From Agromyces mediolanus (GTDB taxonomy: Bacteria; Actinomycetota; Actinomycetes; Actinomycetales; Microbacteriaceae), in assembly GCF_023715325.1 (NCBI RefSeq), contig NZ_JAMBNX010000004.1:62001-126000 (forward strand): a stretch of DNA of 64,000 bases. Direction: 5' to 3'. Below, in pieces: positions 1-8,245 of the stretch. Below the pieces are notes generated by a model. The model did not search any database. It was not told where the DNA came from and worked only from the letters and a program-made list of their open reading frames with translations. The position numbers and the translations under genes were made by a program. The first letter of the stretch is position 1. Each line of letters begins with the position of its first letter.

Positions 1-546
1 GAGCCCGCTGAACCTCAGGTCGTACTCAAAGCACAGGAACTCTGGGGAGAAAGACTCCAGGTCCTCCAGCTCGTACGTCCGCACACTATCGGGCTCCGGA
101 GCGAACCGGATGGCGGGCACAGCTCCGCCGGCGCTCCGGGGCCAGAACGTGAACAGGCTCAGCGTCCGCGTCGCCGACCCCCATGACACCGCGTCATCGA
201 AGCGGTCCATGCGAGCTCCGCCGTATGCCTCGTCAAAGGCCACGACCGCCTCCACCGCGACGGACCGGATCTCACTCCACTCATCGCTGCCGAGATCATC
301 GAACCGCCACCCGAGCGTGTCAGAGTCCAGCATGCCGTCAAGACGCCGGCACAGAGACTCGCAGCGCGGAGCCCTCCGGCGCAGTTCGCCAGCCAGGGGA
401 ACGAAGTAGCCATCGAACTCGAGAGCAAGCTCATCGAGCAGGTCCGCTGTGCCGAGTGCTGTCAGGTACCTCATCTGATCAGCGGGAGGAGACGCGAGCC
501 GGGTCAGGGCGTCCCGGAACGCGGATACGAACGCTCGCGTTGTCAC
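1..546 (-). CDS. Hypothetical protein, 3' end outside window (immunity-like)
   Basis: The minus strand is open from the window edge up to position 546, giving 182 codons without a stop. The chosen start is GTG at 544-546, preceded by a purine-rich GGGA-type stretch; the frame stays open further upstream, so the start is uncertain. The protein is acidic and soluble, with no signal peptide or membrane segment. It contains motifs such as WRFDDLGSDEWSEIRSVAVE and LFTFWPRSAGG. I do not recognise a family. It is the last readable member of the toxin/immunity array and its size and acidity fit an immunity protein, which is inference from position only. Confidence 0.5.
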   Translation of the reverse strand, partial: MTTRAFVSAFRDALTRLASPPADQMRYLTALGTADLLDELALEFDGYFVPLAGELRRRAPRCESLCRRLDGMLDSDTLGWRFDDLGSDEWSEIRSVAVEAVVAFDEAYGGARMDRFDDAVSWGSATRTLSLFTFWPRSAGGAVPAIRFAPEPDSVRTYELEDLESFSPEFLCFEYDLRFSGL

Positions 547-700
547 GGGATCATCCCTGCCACGTCCCCACTTCGTCGATTCACCCGCCCAAGGGCTGTG
601 GCCCCCTGGTGGCCGCCAACAAGTCCTATCCCAACCGCAGGCGCCCCGCAGGAGCCGGGATGTCTGGAGCATACTCGGCCTTCATGCACCGTATTGCGGC

Positions 701-1405
701 CTAGCGAACGAACGGGATCGGGGCCAACATGCCAAGCGCCCGCAACCTCGCACGAAGCTCGACAACGTTCTCAGCGTCAACGTCTGCAATCGAATTCGCG
801 CTCGCAAAGAGCACGCCTTCACCTACGCGCTCACCAAAGCCAAGTGCGGGCGCATCCGACGCGTGCTGCAGGTACGTCAACCATCCGATGGCCGGTTCCC
901 GTGGAGCCGGCGATTGCGCGACGTGCAGGTCGTGCGTCACCCAGGTGGCCCAGTCCGGAGCCCACGCCTCCACGACCGCCTTCATCAGCGCTTGCCCCAC
1001 ATCCAGCGAGTACAACCCCGCTGAGCTCGCATCCAGCTCAGGAAGATTCAGCACGAAGCTGTTCAAGACCGACGGCGTACTCGGATCAGCACCAGCAGTG
1101 AGGCTGAGTCCAATCGCTGGGCGGGTGCCGTTCCACGCCCCAAGTGAGAACCCGAGATCCTCGATGATCGCACCGTCGTCATCCCGGTTCCGCCCGCGCT
1201 CAAGGAGCGCAGTCAAGGACGCTTCACTCACGTCAATCGGCGTCTTCGCCGACTTCCTACTCCCCCCACGCTGGAACCAGGTTCTCAGGGCAGGATGTAG
1301 GCCCGCCATCGCGGCCAAGCACGAAGCGAGACGCTCGGCAATCTCCGCCGACGACTCCACCCGCCCACCCCAATAGGCACCCAGGAATGAACTCTGCACT
1401 GACAC
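701..1405 (-). CDS. Imm52-like immunity protein
   Basis: An acidic soluble protein of about 234 aa. It begins close to FLGAYWGGR and contains LGFSLGAWNG in the middle and VVEAWAPDWATW towards the end. This order of Trp-rich motifs is what I remember for the Imm52 family of Rhs-associated immunity proteins in actinobacteria; the assignment is from memory, not a search. I chose GTG at 1403-1405 because an AAGG stretch lies about seven bases upstream. The frame stays open to 1519, but the extra 38 residues (rich in Trp, Arg and Ala) resemble decayed upstream toxin DNA. Its cognate tip is not recognisable next to it, so it is probably an orphan immunity gene that protects against siblings carrying the matching toxin. 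Confidence 0.55.
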   Translation of the reverse strand: MSVQSSFLGAYWGGRVESSAEIAERLASCLAAMAGLHPALRTWFQRGGSRKSAKTPIDVSEASLTALLERGRNRDDDGAIIEDLGFSLGAWNGTRPAIGLSLTAGADPSTPSVLNSFVLNLPELDASSAGLYSLDVGQALMKAVVEAWAPDWATWVTHDLHVAQSPAPREPAIGWLTYLQHASDAPALGFGERVGEGVLFASANSIADVDAENVVELRARLRALGMLAPIPFVR

Positions 1406-1528
1406 GTCTCTACCTTGCCGGAACATGGACAACATTGATCCCTGAGATTGGGTGATAGCTCCTTCGGGATCTGCGCCCATCGCTGCGCGCGTCCTCCACC
1501 CGGCCTGCCAATGAGGCACTACCGAATC

Positions 1529-1575
1529 GACTAGGTGTAGGCGACGTCTCGCCGGTGCCGTTCGTCATCCATGCC
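1529..1575 (-). pseudogene. Decayed Rhs YD-repeat remnant
   Basis: About 45 bases read TNGTGET on the minus strand. They match the stretch encoding TNGAGETLAYTY in the full-length Rhs gene near 13350-13395, with only a few substitutions and a two-base length difference. No reading frame continues on either side. This looks like the stub of an older Rhs core that once stood upstream of the Imm52-like gene. The match was made by eye over a short stretch, so it could be overcalled. Confidence 0.4.
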
Positions 1576-1594
1576 AGCCACCACGCCAGCCGAA

Positions 1595-2194
1595 CTACTT
1601 TCGACGCTTCAGTAAAACGGTCGCTTCCTTGCCGAAAACGGGGTCGCTCCGGAGGGAGTCAACGACTTCGCGTCCGCGGTCTTCGCCGACGTTGAGGATC
1701 GGGCGGATGAAGTAGATCCGGGACTGACCGCGTTCCTCAACGGACAAAAACTCGATCAGGTCGTCGAGTTGCTCCTTCGTCGCACAGGCAGCCAGCGCGA
1801 CCGCCGTGCCTTCTTCCTCGCCCGCATCCCTGGCATTCAGCCAGCGCTCCTTGAGCCGCGTCCAGAAAGCCACCGAGGGCTTCACCGCCAACGCTCGGCC
1901 CAAGCTCTCCATCACGCGTGCGGGATAGCCACCGCGCTCCAGATGCTCCATCAGCACCGGCAGCGCGGCCAGATAGGGCTCCGAGGTGTTCACCAGATCC
2001 CAGACAGAGTCGACTTGGACACCTGCTCCGCGCACGTCTGCAACGATCGGGTGCTCCGCCTCACGGAGGAGCCGTGCCCGCGCCTGCCGCTCTGCCTCAG
2101 CCGCCTGAACCTTGCGTTGATACTCCGGGTCGTTCCGAAGTTCAGCCATGAGATCCGTGGCACTGATCCCAGGCCTTTCGTTCCGTCCCGTCAT
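1595..2194 (-). CDS. HEAT-repeat-like immunity protein
   Basis: 199 aa, soluble, predicted mostly alpha-helical. The layout is an N-terminal charged helix (residues 14-45), then VDSVWDLVNT, then pairs of amphipathic helices of HEAT/ARM type, ending in a basic tail FGKEATVLLKRRK. The same layout, including a WDL/LWD-type motif and a final K-E-A-x-x-LL(R/K)K tail, recurs in the frameshifted gene at 7576-8245, so the two are paralogous cassettes. The ATG start has an AAGG stretch about nine bases upstream. Small HEAT-like proteins are common as immunity partners in Rhs loci; which toxin it neutralises cannot be told from here. Confidence 0.55.
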   Translation of the reverse strand: MTGRNERPGISATDLMAELRNDPEYQRKVQAAEAERQARARLLREAEHPIVADVRGAGVQVDSVWDLVNTSEPYLAALPVLMEHLERGGYPARVMESLGRALAVKPSVAFWTRLKERWLNARDAGEEEGTAVALAACATKEQLDDLIEFLSVEERGQSRIYFIRPILNVGEDRGREVVDSLRSDPVFGKEATVLLKRRK

Positions 2195-2227
2195 GGGATG
2201 GACCTTAGCCCGCAGATGAGCACGGCC

Positions 2228-2554
2228 TCAGTCAACTCGCGAAAGGTAGACCCAACGCACACGCTCGTGTGGCGACAGCCGACGCCATTCGAGGACTTCG
2301 AGCAGAAACTCCACCTCGAGGTCCGGGCCAACCAAGCCTTCGAAGTCACCCACTATGTCGTCGATGTCTTCGTAGTCCGGTTCAGTGACTTCGGAGAGCT
2401 GAAACCTCAATCGCAGTCTCGTCCCATCCACTTCGACCCCATAGGCGAGCGTGTGCTCCGGGATGTGTCCTCGCGATGCTTCCACCGCCTGGGCTACGGC
2501 GTAGTTCTCCCAGACAGGTGCTCGGGCGGGATCCTCGGGCGTGGGGTACTTCAT
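2228..2554 (-). CDS. Small hypothetical, probable immunity protein
   Basis: A 108-aa acidic protein starting MKYPTPEDPARAPVWENY, followed by AVEASRGHIPEHTLAYGVEV, RLRFQLSEVTE and EDIDDIVGDFEGLVG. I recall closely similar small proteins from many actinomycetes, where they are uncharacterised and often scattered near Rhs toxins. ATG at 2552-2554 is preceded by GGAAG at short spacing; a TTG three codons earlier is the alternative. There is no signal peptide or membrane segment. The gene lies between two other immunity-like genes on the same strand. Its role as an antitoxin is inferred from context. Confidence 0.5.
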   Translation of the reverse strand: MKYPTPEDPARAPVWENYAVAQAVEASRGHIPEHTLAYGVEVDGTRLRLRFQLSEVTEPDYEDIDDIVGDFEGLVGPDLEVEFLLEVLEWRRLSPHERVRWVYLSRVD

Positions 2555-2620
2555 GGCTTCCAATTCGGATTAGGGGGGAGAACGCTCGGCGCTCGCATCC
2601 CCTCGATGAAGAAACGTCAG

Positions 2621-3171
2621 TCAGCTGCTTGGCGTGTCCTGCTCCATGTCGGTGGCCCGTTCATCAGCCGTCGGAGGGCTGTCTGCGAGATAGGCAAAGC
2701 GCGAAACTCCGTCGGAAGTCGTCCTCATGAACAACGCGCGGCTGTACTCCCATCCTTCCTCCCGCATTTGGATTGATCTTCCGCAGACGTACTCGATCAA
2801 GAGCCCCCCCGGGATGCGCGAGGTATGGGGACCGGTACTCCTCGCGATCGGACCACCGCGAGAACTGCCGCGGCTCCATCAGATAGAACGATGGCGGTGT
2901 ACTTCCGAATGCAATCCCCGTCAGCTCGGGCGGGTGGGGATCGAGCACCTCGGAGACACCGAGTGGCACGACCAAGACCGGGACGATTCCCTCACCATGG
3001 CCGCGAGCCAGCGACCCCAGCTGCGTCAGAACTGCTGCCCAAGGTCTTGATATCGGGGGAGTCTGGGATGCCGTCGATCGCAGTTACATGGTCGGTCTCG
3101 AAGAAGCTCCCGGTGATGCGCATCCTCTCGACAGCCTCATCGAACCAACGCGCAAGCTGCTCGTGCATCAT
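2621..3171 (-). pseudogene. Immunity-like gene broken by two frameshifts
   Basis: Three overlapping reading frames join into one sensible protein of about 183 aa. The first piece runs from MMHEQLARWFDEAVERMR to DSPDIKTLG. The second covers VLTQLGSLARGHGEG, VPVLVVPLGVSEVLD and REEYRSPYLAHPG. The third covers LLIEYVCGRSIQMREEGWEY to MEQDTPSS and the stop. The first shift lies near 3038-3045 and the second at a run of seven C at 2804-2810. The ATG has a GGGAG ribosome site at good spacing. No family was recognised. The intact form would be a soluble immunity-sized protein. The breaks could be true decay, slippage-based switching, or sequencing error in homopolymers. Confidence 0.55.
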
Positions 3172-3217
3172 TTTGGAACTCCCTACCCGTTCTCGATCGA
3201 GAGCTTGCGTCTCACCA

Positions 3218-3451
3218 TCAGCGTGTGTGGTCCTCGATCGCGTTCGCGAACGCCGCCTTGTCAAGGTCGCTCAAGGGCATCCCCCATCCCGCTGGTGGTC
3301 GAATCTCATCCAACTCGATATCTGGAGCAAACCGCGTGGGGCCCGACGCGCTCCAGTCACCGCGATCCGCTGTGGTCATCAAGATAGCGCTGTCCCAATC
3401 TCGTTGCGCGAAGAGCGAATGGCGCGAAAGCGACCGCTCGATGTCTGTCAC
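3218..3451 (-). CDS. Short hypothetical protein
   Basis: A 77-aa open frame beginning MTDIERSLSRHSLFAQRDWD and containing the stretch FAPDIELDEIRPPAGWGMPL. It starts 12 bases after the stop of the preceding gene (3464) and runs the same way, so it is likely co-transcribed. Amino-acid composition is protein-like (aromatic residues, balanced acids), but the length is small and the family unknown. It may itself be a remnant of a longer immunity gene. Confidence 0.4.
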   Translation of the reverse strand: MTDIERSLSRHSLFAQRDWDSAILMTTADRGDWSASGPTRFAPDIELDEIRPPAGWGMPLSDLDKAAFANAIEDHTR

Positions 3452-3463
3452 AGTCCGCGCCGG

Positions 3464-4057
3464 CTACGCCAGCGTGACCCCCCATGCCGAGGTGAGACAC
3501 TCATCATCGATCATCCGCCGGGCCTCAGTCTCGTCAAAGAACACCACCAGGTTGTCCGGTGAGTATTCGGGGACGCCATCGCTCAACTCGCCGAGCGCAA
3601 AAACGACCGTATGCGATCGACGGCCGCCGGTTTCGATTCGTAGCGACCACGGTCTGGGAACGATTGAGCCCTGCATATCGTCAATCAATCGAAATCCGAC
3701 GCCAACGGTTCCAATCGACTGACCGACAACGCGCGCCCAGCATGACTCGTCGCTCACATCAACATAGTCGAGAAGGTTCGTGGATTTGAGGGCCCCCTGG
3801 TCGTGGAGAACGATTCGCATACCCTCCGCGAGGCCGGGGGTAGCCCATTGTATTTCGAGAGCCCGTCCGCCGCTGAGGCCCAGCACAACACCCAGTTCCA
3901 CTTCAGATACCGCCCGCTCACCACATGCGGCGGAGTACGCAGTCCCATATGGAATCGTCACGCTGGCAGCCACTACAACCCGCCCCCGGAGGAATCGTGC
4001 GAGCTCGGGCAGCGGCGCATCATCCGGGCTATGCACCCCGGCCGGTTCAACGATCAC
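3464..4057 (-). CDS. Probable immunity protein for the tip at 4054-4764
   Basis: 197 aa, soluble, acidic, with motifs LARFLRGRVVVAASV, GLAEGMRIVLHDQG, VGVGFRLIDDMQGSIVPRPW and NLVVFFDETEARRMIDD. The GTG start overlaps the stop codon of the toxin tip by four bases (GTGA), the usual toxin-immunity coupling in these loci. The protein probably binds and blocks that tip in the cytoplasm. No family name can be given. Length and composition are typical of immunity proteins, and the coupling is the strongest evidence. Confidence 0.6.
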   Translation of the reverse strand: MIVEPAGVHSPDDAPLPELARFLRGRVVVAASVTIPYGTAYSAACGERAVSEVELGVVLGLSGGRALEIQWATPGLAEGMRIVLHDQGALKSTNLLDYVDVSDESCWARVVGQSIGTVGVGFRLIDDMQGSIVPRPWSLRIETGGRRSHTVVFALGELSDGVPEYSPDNLVVFFDETEARRMIDDECLTSAWGVTLA

Positions 4058-4764
4058 TTGAAGACTCCGAAGTATTGGAGAACATTGTGCTTATCAACTG
4101 CGGCACCGATGCCATCGCCTCGGATGTAGACCGTTCCGCCACGTGCGCGTCCAGTTGTGATGACCTGTGTGCGTGTTGTCGGCGACGTCAGAATATTCTC
4201 GAGGAGCTCTTGCCCTGCCGTATTCATGTCCTTTCCTTGCACATGGGGGAGTTCCCCCCCCCCCCCCCGACCCATGTGCTTCTGATACTCTCGCCCAGCA
4301 TTCGTGAGATTACCCTTTCGCGGGCTCAACCCCGAAGCAAGGATGTCATCGACACTGTTACGAGGGAACCCCACTTCACTGGTTCCATCGCCGATGCAGT
4401 CGAGCGACTCGAAGAGATTGCACGGGTCGTCATCGTCCGGCGGGGTGGCTGGTGTGCTGATGTCAGCTGCGGCGGCATCCTTCGCGGCTTCCGCGTTGGC
4501 GCGTGAGTCGGACGAGTCGCCGCTCATCGAGAGGATCGTGATGCCGCTTCCAAGGCCCGCGACCGCGGCCCACGAGATCGCCTGAAGTGCCGCGGCAAGC
4601 GCGGCCCCGACACTGCCGAGCACACGACCCCAATCCACCTGAGCTGCGATAGCACCACCTCGCACGTGGGCGAGGTTCTCCCATACGCCCAGGCGCAAGC
4701 TGCACGTGACGAGCGGCGACCCCTGGCTCGACTCGAGAGAGCGTTCAAGGGCCGCACGGAGCAT
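4054..4764 (-). CDS. Orphan toxin tip, probable RNase-type C-terminal domain
   Basis: 236 aa on the minus strand without any Rhs core. Residues about 45-80 are hydrophobic (ALAAALQAISWAAVAGLGS). A linker rich in Asp and Pro follows, then a C-terminal domain from about 145 with GLSPRKGNLTNAGREYQKHM, AGQELLENILTSP and DGIGAAVDKHNVLQYFGVF. The pattern 'LTNAG-x-x-QKH ... GQ-x-LL-x-x-IL' recurs in polymorphic-toxin tips that I associate with BECR-fold RNases; that label is from memory. A 15-base G run (4254-4268) encodes GRGGGG just after QKHM, inside the tip. The stop overlaps the next gene's GTG. The fragment lacks the secretion and delivery parts, so it is a silent cassette unless fused by recombination. 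Confidence 0.6.
   Translation of the reverse strand: MLRAALERSLESSQGSPLVTCSLRLGVWENLAHVRGGAIAAQVDWGRVLGSVGAALAAALQAISWAAVAGLGSGITILSMSGDSSDSRANAEAAKDAAAADISTPATPPDDDDPCNLFESLDCIGDGTSEVGFPRNSVDDILASGLSPRKGNLTNAGREYQKHMGRGGGGELPHVQGKDMNTAGQELLENILTSPTTRTQVITTGRARGGTVYIRGDGIGAAVDKHNVLQYFGVFK
4254..4268. repeat. 15-base homopolymer inside the toxin tip
   Basis: Fifteen consecutive C on the plus strand (G on the coding strand) lie within the reading frame of the orphan toxin tip. It is the longest mononucleotide run I saw in the window. A one-base change would take the last 80 or so residues of the toxin out of frame. Such runs slip easily in replication and are also error-prone in sequencing. 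Confidence 0.9.
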
Positions 4765-4790
4765 CTCAACGAACGATGAGGAGATTGCCC

Positions 4791-5249
4791 TTACTCGGAT
4801 TCGACCACCGCTTCGAGATCGTCGAACGCCACCGGCCCTTCACCATCGCTGCAGCGCAGCAGTAGCCGATTCTCAGCACCACTCACTCGCATCCCAGCGT
4901 TGCCGAGCCATGCCTGCGTGACTGCATGGCCGCCAACCTGACGCCGCCACACGTTCCACACTTTGAGCAACGCGTCCGGCCTGACATTCCGGAGGGAGAC
5001 AACCACGTTGCCCGGCGCGGTATCGGTCCACAACACCAGGTCGTGGATGCCTCGCTCCTCAGGTACATCGAAGACGCCACCACGGATCTTCAACCGAAGG
5101 CCCTGCACGGGTGCCTGCGTGGCGCGCACGAACGTGACTGCCAGCGAACGCGGAACCCGTTCGAACTCGTAGACGCCATGAACCAGTTCACCGTCGTACT
5201 GAATCGTCGTGGAACGACGCTCCGCAAACAGCTCAGCAAGCTCAACCAT
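4791..5249 (-). CDS. Hypothetical protein, probable immunity protein
   Basis: 152 aa, soluble, beta-rich looking, beginning MVELAELFAERRSTTIQYDG. Segments such as HGVYEFERVPRSLAVTFV, RGGVFDVPEERGIHDLVLWT and AVTQAWLGNAGMRV suggest alternating strands. The acidic C-terminus is DDLEAVVESE. The gene lies 26 bases upstream of the orphan tip, in the same orientation, and follows another immunity-like gene. No family was recognised. Confidence 0.5.
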   Translation of the reverse strand: MVELAELFAERRSTTIQYDGELVHGVYEFERVPRSLAVTFVRATQAPVQGLRLKIRGGVFDVPEERGIHDLVLWTDTAPGNVVVSLRNVRPDALLKVWNVWRRQVGGHAVTQAWLGNAGMRVSGAENRLLLRCSDGEGPVAFDDLEAVVESE

Positions 5250-5338
5250 TGAATCCCCTCAGTAGCCAGGATGCCGATACGGGTCGACTGCGGCATGGTC
5301 CTGAGGCCAGCGCGGAATCCCGCGCCCGCGGTAGGGCC

Positions 5339-5770
5339 TCAGATCGACCTGCGTCGCCATCCGCCAGGACCCACGTACGGCTCCCCGCGCCAGACGTACC
5401 TCCACTGTCCGTCTCGCTCTCCGATCTCAATCGCCCGCTGCCACCCGCTCACGGTCAGCGGGAACTCGAGATATGGGTCAGATTGAAGCTGTTCGAACGA
5501 AGCTCCACGGGTCGCCGACCAAATCGCGTGCATCGCAGCGGGGTCGGTCCCGTCGATCTCCCGGTTCTGAACGTAGTCAATGACGTCCACCCAGCCCGAG
5601 TAGACGAGTTCGGACGCGATCCCCAACGCGATCATGCGCATCAGCTCGTCCTCGTCGCTCCCCGTGCGCAACATCGCAATTCTCGTGAGCCCAGCCATGC
5701 TGACATAGCTCTCGCTCGCTTCGAGCAGCGCCTGCTCAACGAGCGGGAGCCGAAGCTCCGCTTCACCCAT
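5339..5770 (-). CDS. Probable immunity protein for the tip at 5789-7455, likely frameshifted near its end
   Basis: 143 aa starting MGEAELRLPLVEQALLEASE, with LMRMIALGIASELVYSGW and AIEIGERDGQWRYVWRGEPY. It begins 18 bases after the toxin tip stop, so it is probably the tip's antidote. The reading frame ends abruptly at RRRSI. A different frame continues with RPYRGRGIPRWP and ends DPYRHPGY at 5259, just before the next gene. That reads like the natural C-terminus, implying one indel near 5341-5345. Without the indel the protein would be about 169 aa. Function is inferred from position. Confidence 0.5.
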   Translation of the reverse strand: MGEAELRLPLVEQALLEASESYVSMAGLTRIAMLRTGSDEDELMRMIALGIASELVYSGWVDVIDYVQNREIDGTDPAAMHAIWSATRGASFEQLQSDPYLEFPLTVSGWQRAIEIGERDGQWRYVWRGEPYVGPGGWRRRSI

Positions 5771-5788
5771 CCGATCACCTTCCGTCTC

Positions 5789-7455
5789 TCACTCGACGTG
5801 AACCTTCTCCTGAATCTTTGTTCCGGGGAGCGTGAACTCGATCGTCCCTCCGCCTGACTTCGAACCATGCCGCCATTGCAGACGAGTCCCGTCCGGCAAA
5901 CGGTACTGCTCGATCTTGTACTTGGGGCCTTCGACGACGCCCTCCTTTCTCGCGCCTTGCGTCCAGCGCAAGAACAGCGCCTTGAGTTCCTTCTCCGAGT
6001 TCACCACGTACCCAGTCGTCTTACCAGGAGACAACGAGTAGAGATCAGCGCGGATCGATTGAGCAGTCGCCTCGCCTCCGGTAGCCCCCCGATTCGCGGC
6101 GAACGCGCGCATGCCCAGGCCTACCAGAAGGCTCAGTACACCAACCTCGATCGCATCCTGAGACGATTCGCGTATCGCTTGGTCAAGAGGGAGGGGGCGG
6201 AGATGTTCTCGTCAACAGGGGGGTCAACGGTGGGTGGGTTTCCTCGCGCCGCGACATACGCATCGGTGACCGCGGCTTGGTCGGCGGCCTTCGCTTGCTT
6301 CTGCCGATCTTGCTTGGCTCGGTATCCGGGCGAGTGGAAGTCCGCATCCGCGCTGGGTTCAGATACCCGCAAACCACTGGGGTCGCTCATGCTCGTCGGG
6401 TTGTTGTTCGCGTACGCGTACCCGTTCCACTGCTGCGGATCCGCGAGATCCAGCAACGGGTCCACGCTCAAGAACCGACCCAACGTCTCGTCGTAATAGC
6501 GGGCGCCGAGCAACGTCAACCCCGACCCATCACGCGTCAACCCCAGGAACTGCCGATCGCCCGGCACCGTCGCAGCCCCCGACCCGCCACGGGCCGCACC
6601 GAACGGATCCGTATACATCCGATCGACCTTCGTCGTATCCGGGCGTTTCGTGTTCGGCACCGACGCGACCGGCGTGCCATGCGCATCCGACACCAACGAC
6701 GACACCCCGGCCAGGCCACCACCCACGCGCACCGCGACCGTCGACCCGCCGAACCCGTAATACCGGGCCGCCGACACCACACCCGACGTGCTGATCGACA
6801 CCTCCTGCCCACCGGGCAGGTACACCGTCACCCCAGACGCATCCGAACGCACCACCCGGTCACCATCCGCCGAATACACGAACGACGACCCAGACCCGCC
6901 AGACGCACCAGACCCGCCCGACTGCAACGACACCAGCTCGGACTCCGCATCCCAGCCGAGCTGCGACGACACGCCAGCCTCAGTGCGCGACACCATCCGG
7001 CCGGCATCGTCGTACCCGTACGACGACGACACCCCGGCACCACCATTCACCGACACCGACGCACCCGTCACCGCATGCACCCCGGCACCACCGGCACCGT
7101 GCGTGTACGACGTCGTCGTCACCCCCGACGAGCCATCCGTGGCATGCACCGACTTGCCCGTCCGGTTGCCCACCGGATCGAACTCGTACTCCACCCAATA
7201 CGGCGCAGCCCCACCCACCAACCCCGGGGCCACCTGATCCGCCGACCGGTCACAGTTCGCGTCCTTCGCCGTCCACGCCAGATCCAGGCGGCGCAGCCCG
7301 TCGTAGCCGAAGCACTGGTTGTCCTGTTTCGCAGCCCCCGACAGGGCGGTGTTCGTCGGCCGATCCAGGATCGCCGTGACGTTGCCCGCCGGGTCGTACC
7401 GGTACTCCAGGTCGAGCTCCGTGCCGTTCACCCGCTCACGGTCGAGGGCGACCCC
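5789..7455 (-). pseudogene. Displaced Rhs core fused to a second toxin tip, truncated and frameshifted
   Basis: The 5' part is an Rhs/YD core fragment beginning abruptly at VALDRERVNG and ending with LLGARYYDETLGRFLSVDPL and DPSGLR. A tip region follows. The core frame stops at 6133, but a second frame reads DQAIRESSQDAIEVGVLSLL through MRAFAANRGATGG to a tip with LPDGTRLQWRHGSKSGGGTI and KVHVE at 5789. Joining the frames needs one shift at a G/C-rich tract near 6190-6200. The tip motif 'LPDGTR ... R-x-x-SKSGG-x-TI' recurs at the ends of Rhs and WXG-type toxins and is probably a nuclease. Sequence upstream of 7455 is unrelated, so the secretion half is missing. It looks like a donor cassette for the full-length Rhs gene. 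Confidence 0.65.
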
Positions 7456-7456
7456 G
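6380..7456. repeat. Rhs core direct repeat, copy 1
   Basis: About 1.08 kb aligning without gaps to 11734-12810 (constant offset 5354). Most stretches are identical; differences cluster at roughly 7220-7285, where the encoded AKDANCDRSADQVAPGL replaces VADANCDRRAEQVAPNL. Both ends break sharply into unrelated sequence. It is a substrate for homologous recombination with the full-length gene. Confidence 0.9.
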
Positions 7457-7575
7457 ATGAGAAGACGGATGGATGCCTTGGCCCGCAAGCCACGCGCAGC
7501 AAAGCGAGCTCATTCCGCCGTATCTAGTGCATCAGCTCAAGCCCTACCGCAAAGCCATCGGCGCTCTGGCCGACC

Positions 7576-8245
7576 TCAGCGGCCGCGTTCCTTCTGGGCG
7601 CTCACCTTTCGGAGCAGCGTGTTCGCCTCACCCTTGGTGAGATACCCGTCCGCCTGCATCTCGCAGCACCTGCTCGCCGTACCCCAGCTTGATGAGCGCC
7701 CTTGCCGCCTGAGACGCAAGATAGTCTTCATCCTCCGCCAAAGCTTCGAACAGTACTGGGGCTGACTCCTCCCGCATGGCGGGATAGCGACCCAGGGCAA
7801 GCACGTACATGCCTCTATCGTTGGCCCAGCTTGGATCCCCAGCGACCTCGAGGATGCGCGGGTAGAGCGACTTGTCTGTGACACTCGACATCACCGAGCC
7901 GACAGTCGCCTGAACCACCTCGACCAGCTCTGGCGAGTCCTCCGGCGTGAGCCGATCCAACTCTGCAGCCGCGGCTCGCGGCCCACGCGGGCGCGCCCAC
8001 TTCGCCGCGAGCATCGCGAGAATATCCATCTTCAACGCAGGATTGGTCACCTTCGGCAACCACTCCAGCAAGATATCCAACACCTCCGGCGTCCCGGAAT
8101 CCCACAACTCATTGACCGTCTCGACCGGATGCCCCGCCGCAGCGAGTTCGACGAAGAGCCCAGGCGCCGCGGCACGATACTCCCGCAACGCCGCCAACGA
8201 GTTCTCCGCGGCTCGCCGCAGGTGCTCCGGCGAATTCTCAGTCAT
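7576..8245 (-). pseudogene. HEAT-repeat immunity gene frameshifted near its 3' end
   Basis: The main frame (ATG at 8245) encodes a helical protein with LFVELAAAGHPVETVNELWD, LDILLEWLPKV and FEALAEDEDYLASQAARALI, typical of HEAT/ARM repeats. It runs out at 7628 as GYGEQVLRDAGG. A shift of one base near 7658-7664 restores MQADGYLTKGEANTLLRKVS and KERGR with a stop at 7576. This tail resembles the end of the paralogue at 1595-2194, which supports the repair. The restored product would be about 223 aa. The start overlaps the stop of the next upstream gene by four bases (ATGA), so the two are co-translated. Confidence 0.6.

Noticed and set aside
7456..7575. Plus-strand stretch with LVHQLKPYRKAIGA-like coding appearance
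   Set aside because: Too short, no start or ribosome site, and it lies between two broken minus-strand genes; could be any relic.
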